Source: Clostridia bacterium (GTDB taxonomy: Bacteria; Bacillota; Clostridia; Oscillospirales; CAG-272). From it: DNA of 64,000 nt. The position numbers and the translations under genes are program-made. The number at the start of each line of letters is the position of its first letter. The first letter of the stretch is position 1. The notes below the pieces were generated by a model, which ran no database searches, was not told the DNA's origin, and saw only the letters and a list, made by a program, of their open reading frames with translations. The DNA lies in contig JAFQOG010000029.1 in NCBI GenBank assembly GCA_017420755.1, positions 124,001 to 188,000 of the forward strand, read 5' to 3'. Below are positions 25,411-32,097 of the stretch, one piece after another.

Positions 25411-26751
25411 TTAGAACGGCATTTTCATTCGTTTTCCAAAGAATCCGCCAAACTTACCGGTTGTCATTTGACGCATCATCTTTTTCATTTGCTCAAATTG
25501 CTTGAGAAGCTTGTTTACATCCTCAACGCTAGTGCCGCTTCCTTTAGCGATTCTGCGTTTGCGAGAGGAGTCAAGAATATCGGGATTATTTCTTTCTTTT
25601 TTAGTCATAGAGAGAATAATTGCCTCAGTTTTTACAAGCATGCTTTCGTCAATTTTCGCATCTTTTGCAGCTCCCATGTTCATTCCGGGGATCATTCCCA
25701 TAATGCTTTCAAGAGAGCCCATTTTTTTGAGCTGAGCAAGTTGCTCAAGATAATCGGTAAGGGTGAAATTATTACCCTTCATTTTTCTTTCAAGCTCTTC
25801 AGCCTTCTTTTTATCAAAAGCTTCCTCAGCCCTTTCAATAAGAGAGAGGACATCGCCCATTCCAAGAATTCTTGATGCCATTCTGTCGGGATAGAAAGGC
25901 TCGATTGTATCTAGCTTTTCGCCTGTACCAACAAATTTGATAGGCTTTCCTGTAACATATCTTACAGAAAGAGCAGCACCACCACGAGTATCACCATCTA
26001 GCTTTGTCAAAACAACACCTGTGATATCAAGCATTTCGTTAAAGCTTTCAGCTACATTTACAGCATCTTGACCGAGCATTGAGTCAACCACTAAAAGAAT
26101 TTCAGTAGGGCAGACAGCACTCTTAATATCTTGAAGCTCCTTCATTAGAACTTCATCTACATGCAATCTACCGGCAGTATCTATAAATACCATATCGTGA
26201 CCATGCTTTTTAGCATATTCGATAGCATTTTTAGCAATAGATACTGGTTTTTGGTTCTTTTCTTCTGCATAAACAGGGATTTCAAGCTTTTCGCCAACAA
26301 TTTGTAATTGCTTAATAGCAGCGGGGCGATATACATCGCAGGCTACTAGAAGTGGATTTTTTCCTTGCTTTTTATAAAGACCGGCGATTTTACCACTGTG
26401 GGTGGTTTTACCCGCGCCTTGAAGACCAACCATCATAACAATTGTAGGTGGCTTAGAGGAAATTTCGAGCTTTGCTTGAGTTGTGCCCATGAGGTTGATT
26501 AGCTCCTCGTGAACGATTTTTACAACCTGCTGACCTGGGAGAAGGCTTTCTAGCACCTCAGCACCAACAGCGCGTTCGGAAACGGTGTTTATAAAGCCCT
26601 TAACGACCTTAAAGTTAACATCAGCCTCAAGAAGAGCAAGCTTTATTTCACGCATTCCTTCTTTTATATCGGCAGGAGTTAGCTTTCCTTTGCTACGAAA
26701 TTTTTTAAAAGCATTACTTAGCTTTTCAGCTAAATTTTGAAACATTGCCAT
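25411..26751 (-). CDS. ffh: Signal recognition particle protein Ffh
   Basis: The SRP54 GTPase that binds signal peptides and targets ribosomes to FtsY and the membrane. N domain at about 1-90, then the G domain with G1 GLQGAGKTT (about residue 108), DTAGRLHVD, TKLDGDTRGGAAL and GTGEK. The methionine-rich M domain (about 330-440; IPGMNMG, QMKKMMRQM) binds 4.5S RNA and signal peptides. A perfect AAAGGAGGGG site precedes the start. ftsY is also in this window (59.3 kb). Confidence 0.97.
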   Translation of the reverse strand: MAMFQNLAEKLSNAFKKFRSKGKLTPADIKEGMREIKLALLEADVNFKVVKGFINTVSERAVGAEVLESLLPGQQVVKIVHEELINLMGTTQAKLEISSKPPTIVMMVGLQGAGKTTHSGKIAGLYKKQGKNPLLVACDVYRPAAIKQLQIVGEKLEIPVYAEEKNQKPVSIAKNAIEYAKKHGHDMVFIDTAGRLHVDEVLMKELQDIKSAVCPTEILLVVDSMLGQDAVNVAESFNEMLDITGVVLTKLDGDTRGGAALSVRYVTGKPIKFVGTGEKLDTIEPFYPDRMASRILGMGDVLSLIERAEEAFDKKKAEELERKMKGNNFTLTDYLEQLAQLKKMGSLESIMGMIPGMNMGAAKDAKIDESMLVKTEAIILSMTKKERNNPDILDSSRKRRIAKGSGTSVEDVNKLLKQFEQMKKMMRQMTTGKFGGFFGKRMKMPF

Positions 26752-26765
26752 ATAACCCCTCCTTT

Positions 26766-27119
26766 TTAATACGCTAGCTCCTTTATTTTTTCAATTAAGG
26801 ATGCAAGCCTTGAAGAAATGCCCTCGTTATCAATAGACATTATTATTTTTTCAAGCTCGCTAGCGATTTGGGTAGATTTTTCTTGTACAGAAGAGAAGCG
26901 CTCTGCAAGATGTAGCTTTTCTTCCATCTCAATAAGTATATTTTCACCTTTTTTCAAAATGCTACGCACACCTTGACGAGAAATATTATAATTTTCAGCA
27001 ATTTCAGCCAAGGATAAATCGTCATTATAATATAAATCAAGAGCTTCCTTTTGGCGTTCTGAAAGAATATCGCCATAAAAATCAAGCAAAAGCGAGATAT
27101 TAAGGTTTTTTTCAAACAT
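26766..27119 (-). CDS. ylxM: YlxM family helix-turn-helix protein (UPF0122)
   Basis: A 117-residue protein with a sigma-70 region 4-like helix-turn-helix (LSERQKEALDLYYNDDLSLAEIAE, shortened: LSERQKEALDLYY, then NISRQGVRSILKKGE). YlxM is co-transcribed with ffh across Firmicutes and is thought to act on the SRP pathway. The ATG at 27119 has TTGGAGG five bases upstream; a TTG at 27131 would lie inside that site. A perfect palindrome overlaps its transcription start. Confidence 0.9.
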   Translation of the reverse strand: MFEKNLNISLLLDFYGDILSERQKEALDLYYNDDLSLAEIAENYNISRQGVRSILKKGENILIEMEEKLHLAERFSSVQEKSTQIASELEKIIMSIDNEGISSRLASLIEKIKELAY

Positions 27120-27135
27120 AATAGCCTCCAAAAAG

Positions 27136-27158
27136 GTGTAAAGTAAATTACTTTACAC
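27136..27158. promoter_or_regulatory. Perfect 11-bp inverted repeat at the ylxM-ffh operon transcription start
   Basis: GTGTAAAGTAA, one central base, TTACTTTACAC. It begins one base downstream of the -10 in the minus-strand promoter, so a bound protein would block initiation, and ends 17 bases before the ylxM ATG. I do not recognise it as a known operator class. YlxM itself is a candidate binder. Confidence 0.7.
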
Positions 27159-27187
27159 AGTATATCATATAAAAATCGGTTTGTCAA
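27159..27187 (-). promoter_or_regulatory. Promoter of ylxM-ffh-rpsP-khpA
   Basis: Minus strand: TTGACA (27187-27182), 17-base spacer, TATACT (27164-27159). Confidence 0.85.
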
Positions 27188-27334
27188 TACATTTTTTAAA
27201 TTTATAAAATATTATTTTACACTATATAAAATAATCGATGCCTTATGATACCTTATGGGACAAAATAATGCTCTAAAATGTATAATGAAAAGTCAGGCAA
27301 AAGGGAAAGGTCACGAAAAAATGACACCTTTTGC

Positions 27335-27363
27335 TTGACAAAGCATTATAAGAGAGGTAAAAT
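27335..27363 (+). promoter_or_regulatory. Possible promoter of the toxin-like gene
   Basis: TTGACA (27335-27340), 17 bases, TAAAAT (27358-27363), but the -10 is only five bases from the ATG at 27368 and overlaps the AGAGAGG ribosome binding site. It would give a leaderless transcript or serve a downstream start. Confidence 0.35.
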
Positions 27364-27367
27364 ATAA

Positions 27368-27867
27368 ATGGCTCAATTCAAGGAGAGCGAGCACCCGAGA
27401 GATAGTGACGGAAAGTTTACCAACAAGGGTAAAGGCACAACAACCACTTCAAAATTAAGAAAGGCTTTTCGCAAACTAAAGAAAAGAGTAAATATAGGAC
27501 TTGTTTTTTTGGAAGCAATGGTAAAAGAGCAGTAATATCAAGTACAACTAAAATCCCTGATTTGCCCAAAGAAGCTTTTGGATTTGAAAAGAAATTTTTA
27601 AAAAGGCCAGACCACTTAGACCATATGAGAGATATGGGATTTGATAATCCCAAAGAATATGAAAAGAGCGCAATTCGATTTTGGAATAATGGAGATGGAG
27701 ATGTATTTTATAGTCATACAAGAAACCGATTCCACAAGTACAATGAAAAAAGGGGAATTATGCTTGTAATTTCGCCTGATGGAACGATACATACATTTTA
27801 TCAAGTAAAGCCAAAAAAATTCAAGGCAATAATGTTGCAAGAAAGGTTAGAAAAATGGAAAAAGTAA
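27368..27867 (+). pseudogene. Frame-broken BECR-like nuclease toxin gene (or -1 frameshift gene)
   Basis: Two open frames join across a run of seven T (27504-27510). The first part (ATG 27368 with AGAGAGG upstream) encodes an N-terminal stretch with HPRDSDGKFTNKG, a linker seen in phage and mobile-element proteins, and stops at 27533. Shifting back one base within the T run continues as FFGSNGKRAVISS and then a C-terminal domain. This domain has HLDHMRDMGF, EYEKSAIRFW, RFHKYN and SPDGTIHTFYQ, the pattern of BECR-fold (barnase/EndoU/colicin-like) nuclease toxins. The joined product is about 166 residues. The cause may be mutation, a sequencing error in the homopolymer, phase variation, or programmed -1 slippage at T TTT TTG. 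The fold call is from pattern only. Confidence 0.55.
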
Positions 27868-28064
27868 AGTGCCCAATATGTGATACCTTAATAGACGATA
27901 ATCCATACGATACGGTATGTCCTGTTTGTGAGTGGACTTATACAGGAGCTGAATGCGTTTATGAGGAAAATGAAAAGGACGATTTTAATCTCATATCAAG
28001 GGCAGAGGCTAAAGCAAATTATAAAAACGGGCTTACAAAATATAAAAAACCTATAAAGAAATAA
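27855..28064 (+). CDS. CPCC-type cysteine-rich protein, candidate immunity partner
   Basis: A 69-residue protein with CPICDTLIDD and CPVCEWTYTG forming a CxxC...CxxC zinc-ribbon, followed by ISRAEAKANYKNG. This matches the CPCC family layout (CPxC, then CPVC-W, then an A-x-x-N-[YF] element). It overlaps the toxin-like frame by 13 bases and has AAAGG upstream, so the two are co-translated. CPCC proteins are often next to toxin-like genes; an antidote role here is inferred from this overlap only. A terminator follows. Confidence 0.7.
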   Translation: MEKVKCPICDTLIDDNPYDTVCPVCEWTYTGAECVYEENEKDDFNLISRAEAKANYKNGLTKYKKPIKK

Positions 28065-28068
28065 CCCC

Positions 28069-28095
28069 AAGGACACTTAACGGTGTCCTTTTCTT
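28069..28095 (+). terminator. Terminator after the CPCC gene
   Basis: AAGGACAC, six-base loop, GTGTCCTT, then TTTCTT. Confidence 0.8.
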
Positions 28096-28097
28096 AT

Positions 28098-28166
28098 GCT
28101 GAAATTGGTATAAATCAAGAATGGCAAGCCTTGATTTAGTATGTTCGATTCATACTGTCAGCACCA
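28098..28166 (+). ncRNA. tRNA-like RNA lacking a D-arm, with encoded CCA
   Basis: The 69 bases fold as: acceptor GCTGAAA (28098-28104) with TGTCAGC (28156-28162; six of seven pairs), discriminator A and encoded CCA (28164-28166). T-arm GTATG-TTCGATT-CATAC (28139-28155) is perfect, with the canonical T-loop. In place of a D-arm there is only TTGGTAT, retaining the GG that normally docks on the T-loop. The anticodon arm is an eight-pair stem (AAATCAAG with CTTGATTT) with a ten-base loop, so no standard seven-base anticodon loop is formed. It is either a decayed tRNA or a tRNA mimic. It begins right after the CPCC gene terminator. Confidence 0.6.
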
Positions 28167-28274
28167 AACAAGACTGTTTGCACATTTTCCATACCTCTAA
28201 AAACTATATAGCGGAGTTTTCCTTACGGTTTAGATGCTATAAATACCATTTGCACGGATAACCGTGCTTTTTTA
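28167..28274 (+). other. Structured non-coding stretch after the tRNA-like RNA, ending in a terminator
   Basis: No gene is visible. A small hairpin (CAAACA with TGTTTG, 28165-28180) follows the CCA. AAAACT/AGTTTT (28200-28220) and TATAGC/GCTATA are alternative stems. GCACGG-ATAA-CCGTGC plus a T run (28252-28274) is a good terminator. The tRNA-like element and this stretch could be one transcript of about 175 bases. Confidence 0.5.
28250..28274 (+). terminator. Terminator closing the tRNA-like segment
   Basis: GCACGG, ATAA loop, CCGTGC, then seven T. Confidence 0.85.
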
Positions 28275-28301
28275 TGCAATTTGGCGAAAGGAGCGATATT
28301 T

Positions 28302-28496
28302 GTGCCACGAAAATTAAATGATACTCAAATTGCCGAGTTGGTATTAAAGTACACAAATGGCACAAGTATATCATTCTATCTTATTTTTGTATATTCTAAC
28401 CACAAGAAAAAACGGGGAACTAATAATAGCTCCTATCGAGCGGTCCAATTATTCGATATATCTAATTATACAAAATGCAAATTTTATATAATTTAG
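28302..28496 (+). pseudogene. Fragment of a helix-turn-helix mobile-element protein
   Basis: GTG start with AAAGGAG (28287-28293) upstream. The first 22 or so residues (VPRKLNDTQIAELVLKYTNGTS) resemble the resolvase/HNH-type HTH that opens many phage and element proteins. After that the sequence turns into low-complexity residues unlike an HTH and ends after 64 codons. It is probably the 5' remnant of a deleted or frame-shifted gene. Confidence 0.4.
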
Positions 28497-28894
28497 AGAA
28501 TAGCAAAAACAGGTTATCTAGAGGGGATTTCGATAATTGTCTGTGTTTTGCTTCTAAATCGCTAATATAATTATAAATAAAAGAAAAAATCCATTTCTTT
28601 GAAAAACGGATTTTTTTCTTCATTTAGTACCTAAGGTATTACTAGATAAAAAATTTTAATTTCTTATAAGCTATCTAATTATCCAAAAAAACTATTTAAA
28701 TTGTTTTTATCTATACATTCCTTGAAAACGCAATTATTTTTTTATTTTTCGATCAAAACATCATATTAAAGAAAAATTTTCATTTTTATTTTTGTGATTT
28801 TATATATTTGTTGCAAAGTTGCAAAAATATACTTTTAAAAATTTTTATTCGTTTTGATGTGCCAACCCCTAAACAGCTTATAAAAATCATATTT
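28497..28894. other. AT-rich non-coding stretch, about 400 bases
   Basis: No open frame with a binding site is seen on either strand. It contains one terminator-like hairpin (28584-28618) and long A and T runs. It marks the right edge of the accessory segment next to spoIIID. Confidence 0.6.
28584..28618. terminator. Terminator-like hairpin in the AT-rich gap
   Basis: AAAAATCC pairs with GGATTTTT around a 15-base loop; A and T runs on both sides. The loop is long, so efficiency is uncertain. Confidence 0.55.
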
Positions 28895-29170
28895 TCACGG
28901 GGTTTCGTTTTCTTGGCGTTTTTTTATGTACTTTTGCTTTGTAGCTTCGCCACCTCTTATATGACGCTCTGATTTATTTGTCTGTAAAATTTTCATAACC
29001 TCATTATAAAGCAAAAGATTTATTTTGTATAATTTCTCTGTGAGATCCTTGTGGACCGTTGATTTGCTTATTCCAAATCTTTTTGCGGTTTCTCGAACAG
29101 TTGCCTTGTTTTCAATTAAATATTGTGCCATTTTTTCACATCTTTCAGTAATTGTAGAAAAATATATCAT
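28895..29170 (-). CDS. spoIIID: Stage III sporulation transcriptional regulator SpoIIID
   Basis: A mother-cell DNA-binding protein acting in the sigma-E to sigma-K programme. The 91 residues show the SpoIIID pattern: CEKMAQYLIENKATVRETAKRFG (shortened: MAQYLIENKATVRETAK), the recognition helix FGISKSTVHKDLTE, and the basic tail RHIRGGEATKQKY. AGGAG lies five bases before the ATG. This is the clearest evidence that the organism is, or descends from, a spore former. It stands alone. Confidence 0.95.
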   Translation of the reverse strand: MIYFSTITERCEKMAQYLIENKATVRETAKRFGISKSTVHKDLTEKLYKINLLLYNEVMKILQTNKSERHIRGGEATKQKYIKKRQENETP

Positions 29171-29208
29171 ATCGACTCCTAAAAAATATAAGCTCGATAC
29201 AATATATT

Positions 29209-29238
29209 AAAAAAGCCACAAAAATATGTGGCTTTTTA
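29209..29238 (-). terminator. Terminator after galM
   Basis: AAAAAGCCACA and TGTGGCTTTTT form the stem; T-rich on the minus-strand exit. Confidence 0.88.
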
Positions 29239-29247
29239 ATGAAATAT

Positions 29248-30300
29248 TTAATTTTCAAATTTAAAAACAGTTGTATAATCGTAAAGCTCACCAACATCAA
29301 GCTCACAACTTATAAAGCTTGGCTGATTAGGAGCGTCAGGGGAATGCTGAGTTTCAAGGCAAATTCCACATCTTTTAACCTGTTTTACGCCTTTTTTAAA
29401 GGGCGCATCGTCGGGATTTATACAGTTTCCTGCGTAAATTTGAACGCATGGTTGATTTGTATAAGCCTTCATAATTCTGCCTGATTTTGTGTCCTTCAAG
29501 GTGGCAAAATGCTTTACAGTACCATCAAAATTAAGTACAAAATTATGGTCGTAGCCTTGTCCGTACACCAAATTTATATTATCCGAATCAATATCTTGAC
29601 CGATTAGCTTTTCTGTCCTAAAATCAAACTCAGTTCCGTTAACATCAAGCTCTACGCCGGTTGGAATTAATTCAGCGTCGGTTTGAGTAAATTTATCTGC
29701 ATCAAGCCACAAGGTATGCTCCATAATATCACCACTATCGTATCCACCTAGGTTGAAATACGAATGATTGGTCATATTTATAATAGTTTTTTTGGTGGTA
29801 GAAGCCTTATAATTTATAGAAAGAACATTTTCGTCATTAAAGGAATATAAAACGCTAACACTTAGCTTTCCCGGATATCCTTCTTCTCCATCCTCGCTAA
29901 TTATTGATAGCTCTAAGAACATTTCAGAGCCAATTTGCCAAAATTTAGCGTTCCAAACCTTTTTGTCAAAGCCATACTCGCCACCGTGAAGATGATTATT
30001 ACCATTATTTTTAAAAAGGTTATATTCAACTCCGTCGAGTGTGAATTTTCCGTTTTTTATTCTATTGCCAAAGCGACCGATTATAGCGCCTTGATATGCA
30101 CTATCTACAAGATAGCTTTGCGCATTGTCAAATCCGCAAACTACATCAGCAAAAGCACCATTTTTATCCGGAACATTAATTTCGTTAATTCTAGCACCTA
30201 AAGTAATGATTTTAACGCTTGAACCACCGGAATTGGTAAGGGTATAAGCGAAAATCTCTTCTCCGTTTGGCATTTTATCAAAATAAGATTTTTCAATCAT
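29248..30300 (-). CDS. galM: Aldose 1-epimerase (galactose mutarotase)
   Basis: Interconverts alpha and beta anomers of galactose and other aldoses. About 350 residues; FGNRIKNGKFTLDGVEYNL (shortened: FGNRIKNGKFTLDG), the catalytic His in NNHLHGG and in NMTNHSYFNLGG, and PCVQIYAGN near the C terminus are family signatures. The ATG at 30300 lies one base after the galE stop; an in-frame ATG at 30312 would overlap galE by 11 bases. Second gene of a galE-galM pair. Confidence 0.94.
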   Translation of the reverse strand: MIEKSYFDKMPNGEEIFAYTLTNSGGSSVKIITLGARINEINVPDKNGAFADVVCGFDNAQSYLVDSAYQGAIIGRFGNRIKNGKFTLDGVEYNLFKNNGNNHLHGGEYGFDKKVWNAKFWQIGSEMFLELSIISEDGEEGYPGKLSVSVLYSFNDENVLSINYKASTTKKTIINMTNHSYFNLGGYDSGDIMEHTLWLDADKFTQTDAELIPTGVELDVNGTEFDFRTEKLIGQDIDSDNINLVYGQGYDHNFVLNFDGTVKHFATLKDTKSGRIMKAYTNQPCVQIYAGNCINPDDAPFKKGVKQVKRCGICLETQHSPDAPNQPSFISCELDVGELYDYTTVFKFEN

Positions 30301-30301
30301 A

Positions 30302-31315
30302 TTAGTCACCATATCCGTCTGGATTTTTTCTTTGCCAATTTGCAGAATCCTGACACATTTTATTTATATCGTATTGCGCTCTCCAGCCAAGAACCTCGTA
30401 TGCTCTTGTAGGGTCTGCATAGCAAGCATCAATATCGCCGGGACGGCGAGCAACAATCTCATATTTAACGGTAAGTCCTGTTGCCTTCTCATATGCGTGA
30501 ACGATATCAAGCACGGAATATCCGTTTCCTGTTCCAATATTAAAATGCTCAACACCGGTAACGATTGAAACTCTATCAAGAGCCTTTAAATGTGCGTCTG
30601 CGAGATCTACAACATGGATATAATCGCGAACGCCTGTTCCGTCGTGAGTATTGTAATCATTTCCAAAAACGCTTAAATGATCGTATTTTCCCGATGCTAC
30701 CTTTACAATATATGGCAACAAATTGTTTGGAATTCCCTTTGGATCTTCTCCTATAAGACCGCTTTCGTGAGCTCCGATAGGATTGAAATATCTAAGGATA
30801 GATACGCTCCATTCAGGATCAGACTTAACAATATCCGCAAGAATTCTCTCTATCATTAGCTTTGTTTCACCATAAGGATTAGTTGTGGAAAGTGGGAAAT
30901 TTTCCTTGATTGGAACGCTCTTTGGATTTCCATAAACAGTAGCAGATGATGAAAATACGATTTTCTTGCATCCATTATCTGACATAGCCTTAGTTAAGTT
31001 AAGAGTTCCTGTAATGTTATTATGGTAATAAAGCATTGGCTTTTGAACGCTTTCGCCTACTGCCTTAAGGCCCGCAAAATGTATAACAGAATCGATTTTG
31101 TTTTCCTTAAAAATTGCATCTATTGCATCAAAATCCAACAAATCCGCCTTGTAAAATTTAACCTTTTTTCCTGTGATAGTTTCAATTCTATCCAGAACGC
31201 AAAGCTTTGAATTGCAGAGATTGTCAACAATTATAACCTCTCTACCATCATTTAAAAGCTGTACAACTGTATGAGAACCAATAAATCCGGTTCCGCCTGT
31301 AACTAAAATAGCCAT
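30302..31315 (-). CDS. galE: UDP-glucose 4-epimerase
   Basis: Interconverts UDP-galactose and UDP-glucose using bound NAD. The 337 residues show the Rossmann GGTGFIGS at residues 7-14, the SSATVYG segment with the catalytic Ser/Thr, and the catalytic YGETK (Y-x3-K), then RYFNPIGAHESG. GGAGA precedes the ATG. galM follows in the same transcript. No galK or galT is in the window, so here GalE may serve both galactose use and making UDP-Gal for envelope polymers. Confidence 0.96.
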   Translation of the reverse strand: MAILVTGGTGFIGSHTVVQLLNDGREVIIVDNLCNSKLCVLDRIETITGKKVKFYKADLLDFDAIDAIFKENKIDSVIHFAGLKAVGESVQKPMLYYHNNITGTLNLTKAMSDNGCKKIVFSSSATVYGNPKSVPIKENFPLSTTNPYGETKLMIERILADIVKSDPEWSVSILRYFNPIGAHESGLIGEDPKGIPNNLLPYIVKVASGKYDHLSVFGNDYNTHDGTGVRDYIHVVDLADAHLKALDRVSIVTGVEHFNIGTGNGYSVLDIVHAYEKATGLTVKYEIVARRPGDIDACYADPTRAYEVLGWRAQYDINKMCQDSANWQRKNPDGYGD

Positions 31316-31392
31316 ATTTTATCTCCTTTATCTTTTATATTATAATGATATCGTATTTATCTAAAAAAATCAAGATATTTATTGAAATTATA

Positions 31393-31421
31393 TTGACAAA
31401 TATGAAAAAATATTTTATAAT
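31393..31421 (+). promoter_or_regulatory. Perfect sigma-A promoter of the Crp/FNR-ABC unit
   Basis: TTGACA (31393-31398), 17-base spacer, TATAAT (31416-31421). Confidence 0.9.
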
Positions 31422-31443
31422 AAGTGTATCAAATGATACACTT
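31422..31443. promoter_or_regulatory. Perfect inverted repeat, candidate Crp/FNR-type operator
   Basis: AAGTGTATCA, two central A, TGATACACTT. It begins directly after the -10, over the expected transcription start, so binding would repress. The form TGTATCA-N2-TGATACA is typical for Crp/FNR-family half-sites, and the gene just downstream encodes such a protein. Confidence 0.75.
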
Positions 31444-31462
31444 TTAAAAGGAATTTGTGATT

Positions 31463-32095
31463 ATGGAAAATATATCCGAAATTTTATCTAAAATTTTCCT
31501 ATTTAATAATATATCTATGAGAGATATTCAACATCTTTGCACCCTTGATGGCTGGGAAATCGTAAATTATTCACGCGATGACATCCTGCTAAGTGCTGAT
31601 ATTGACAAAAAAATTGGTATTATTTTAGATGGCAAGGCTACCATAATATCAGGTGATGATGGTGTTATCATAAAAAAGCTTGAAGTGGGAGATATTTATG
31701 GTGTTGCTATACTGTTTGACGAGCCAAAATATCTAACTAAGGTTATTGCGCGAGGAAAATGTAAGGTTTTAACCTTAAATCGAGCATTTGTTCATAAATG
31801 TATTGATTATAGTGGAAAAATCGCACTAAATTATATTGAATATTTAGCTAAAAAAATAAGCTTTTTAAACAATAAAATAAGCTCTTACACTGCTAAAACC
31901 ACAGAAAACAAGCTTTATGCATATCTTCTTCAATTACCTAGAGAGGATAATAAAATTGTATTAAAAACAGACTTTTCAGCTATTGCAAAAATGATTGGTA
32001 TTGGAAGGGCTTCCCTATATCGAGCGTTTGACAAGCTTGAAAGCGATGGTTTAATAATAAAAAACAACAAAGAAATTATACTATGCGAGGTCTAA
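31463..32095 (+). CDS. Crp/FNR family transcriptional regulator
   Basis: A 210-residue regulator: an N-terminal cyclic-nucleotide-binding-like beta barrel (about 10-120) without the cAMP-contacting residues of Crp and without an N-terminal FNR cysteine cluster. A dimer helix follows, then a C-terminal winged helix with IAKMIGIGRASLYRAFDKLESDG. The effector is unknown. I start at ATG 31463; a GTG at 31457 is also possible. It is followed at once by an ABC importer, and probably controls it together with itself through the palindrome at 31422-31443. Confidence 0.85.
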   Translation: MENISEILSKIFLFNNISMRDIQHLCTLDGWEIVNYSRDDILLSADIDKKIGIILDGKATIISGDDGVIIKKLEVGDIYGVAILFDEPKYLTKVIARGKCKVLTLNRAFVHKCIDYSGKIALNYIEYLAKKISFLNNKISSYTAKTTENKLYAYLLQLPREDNKIVLKTDFSAIAKMIGIGRASLYRAFDKLESDGLIIKNNKEIILCEV

Positions 32096-32097
32096 AA

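Noticed and set aside
25369..25875. 168-codon + strand open frame across the ffh 3' end
   Set aside because: Antisense of the Ffh M domain, no binding site and no family resemblance.
28098..28166. Functional tRNA-Ala (GGC visible in the loop)
   Set aside because: TGGCAA is in the loop, but a standard five-pair stem with a seven-base loop cannot form around it and no D-arm is present.
28098..28274. Retron or group II intron RNA
   Set aside because: No reverse transcriptase gene nearby and no domain V-like hairpin.
30332..30859. + strand open frames inside galE
   Set aside because: Overlapping shadow frames without binding sites in a well-supported galE.
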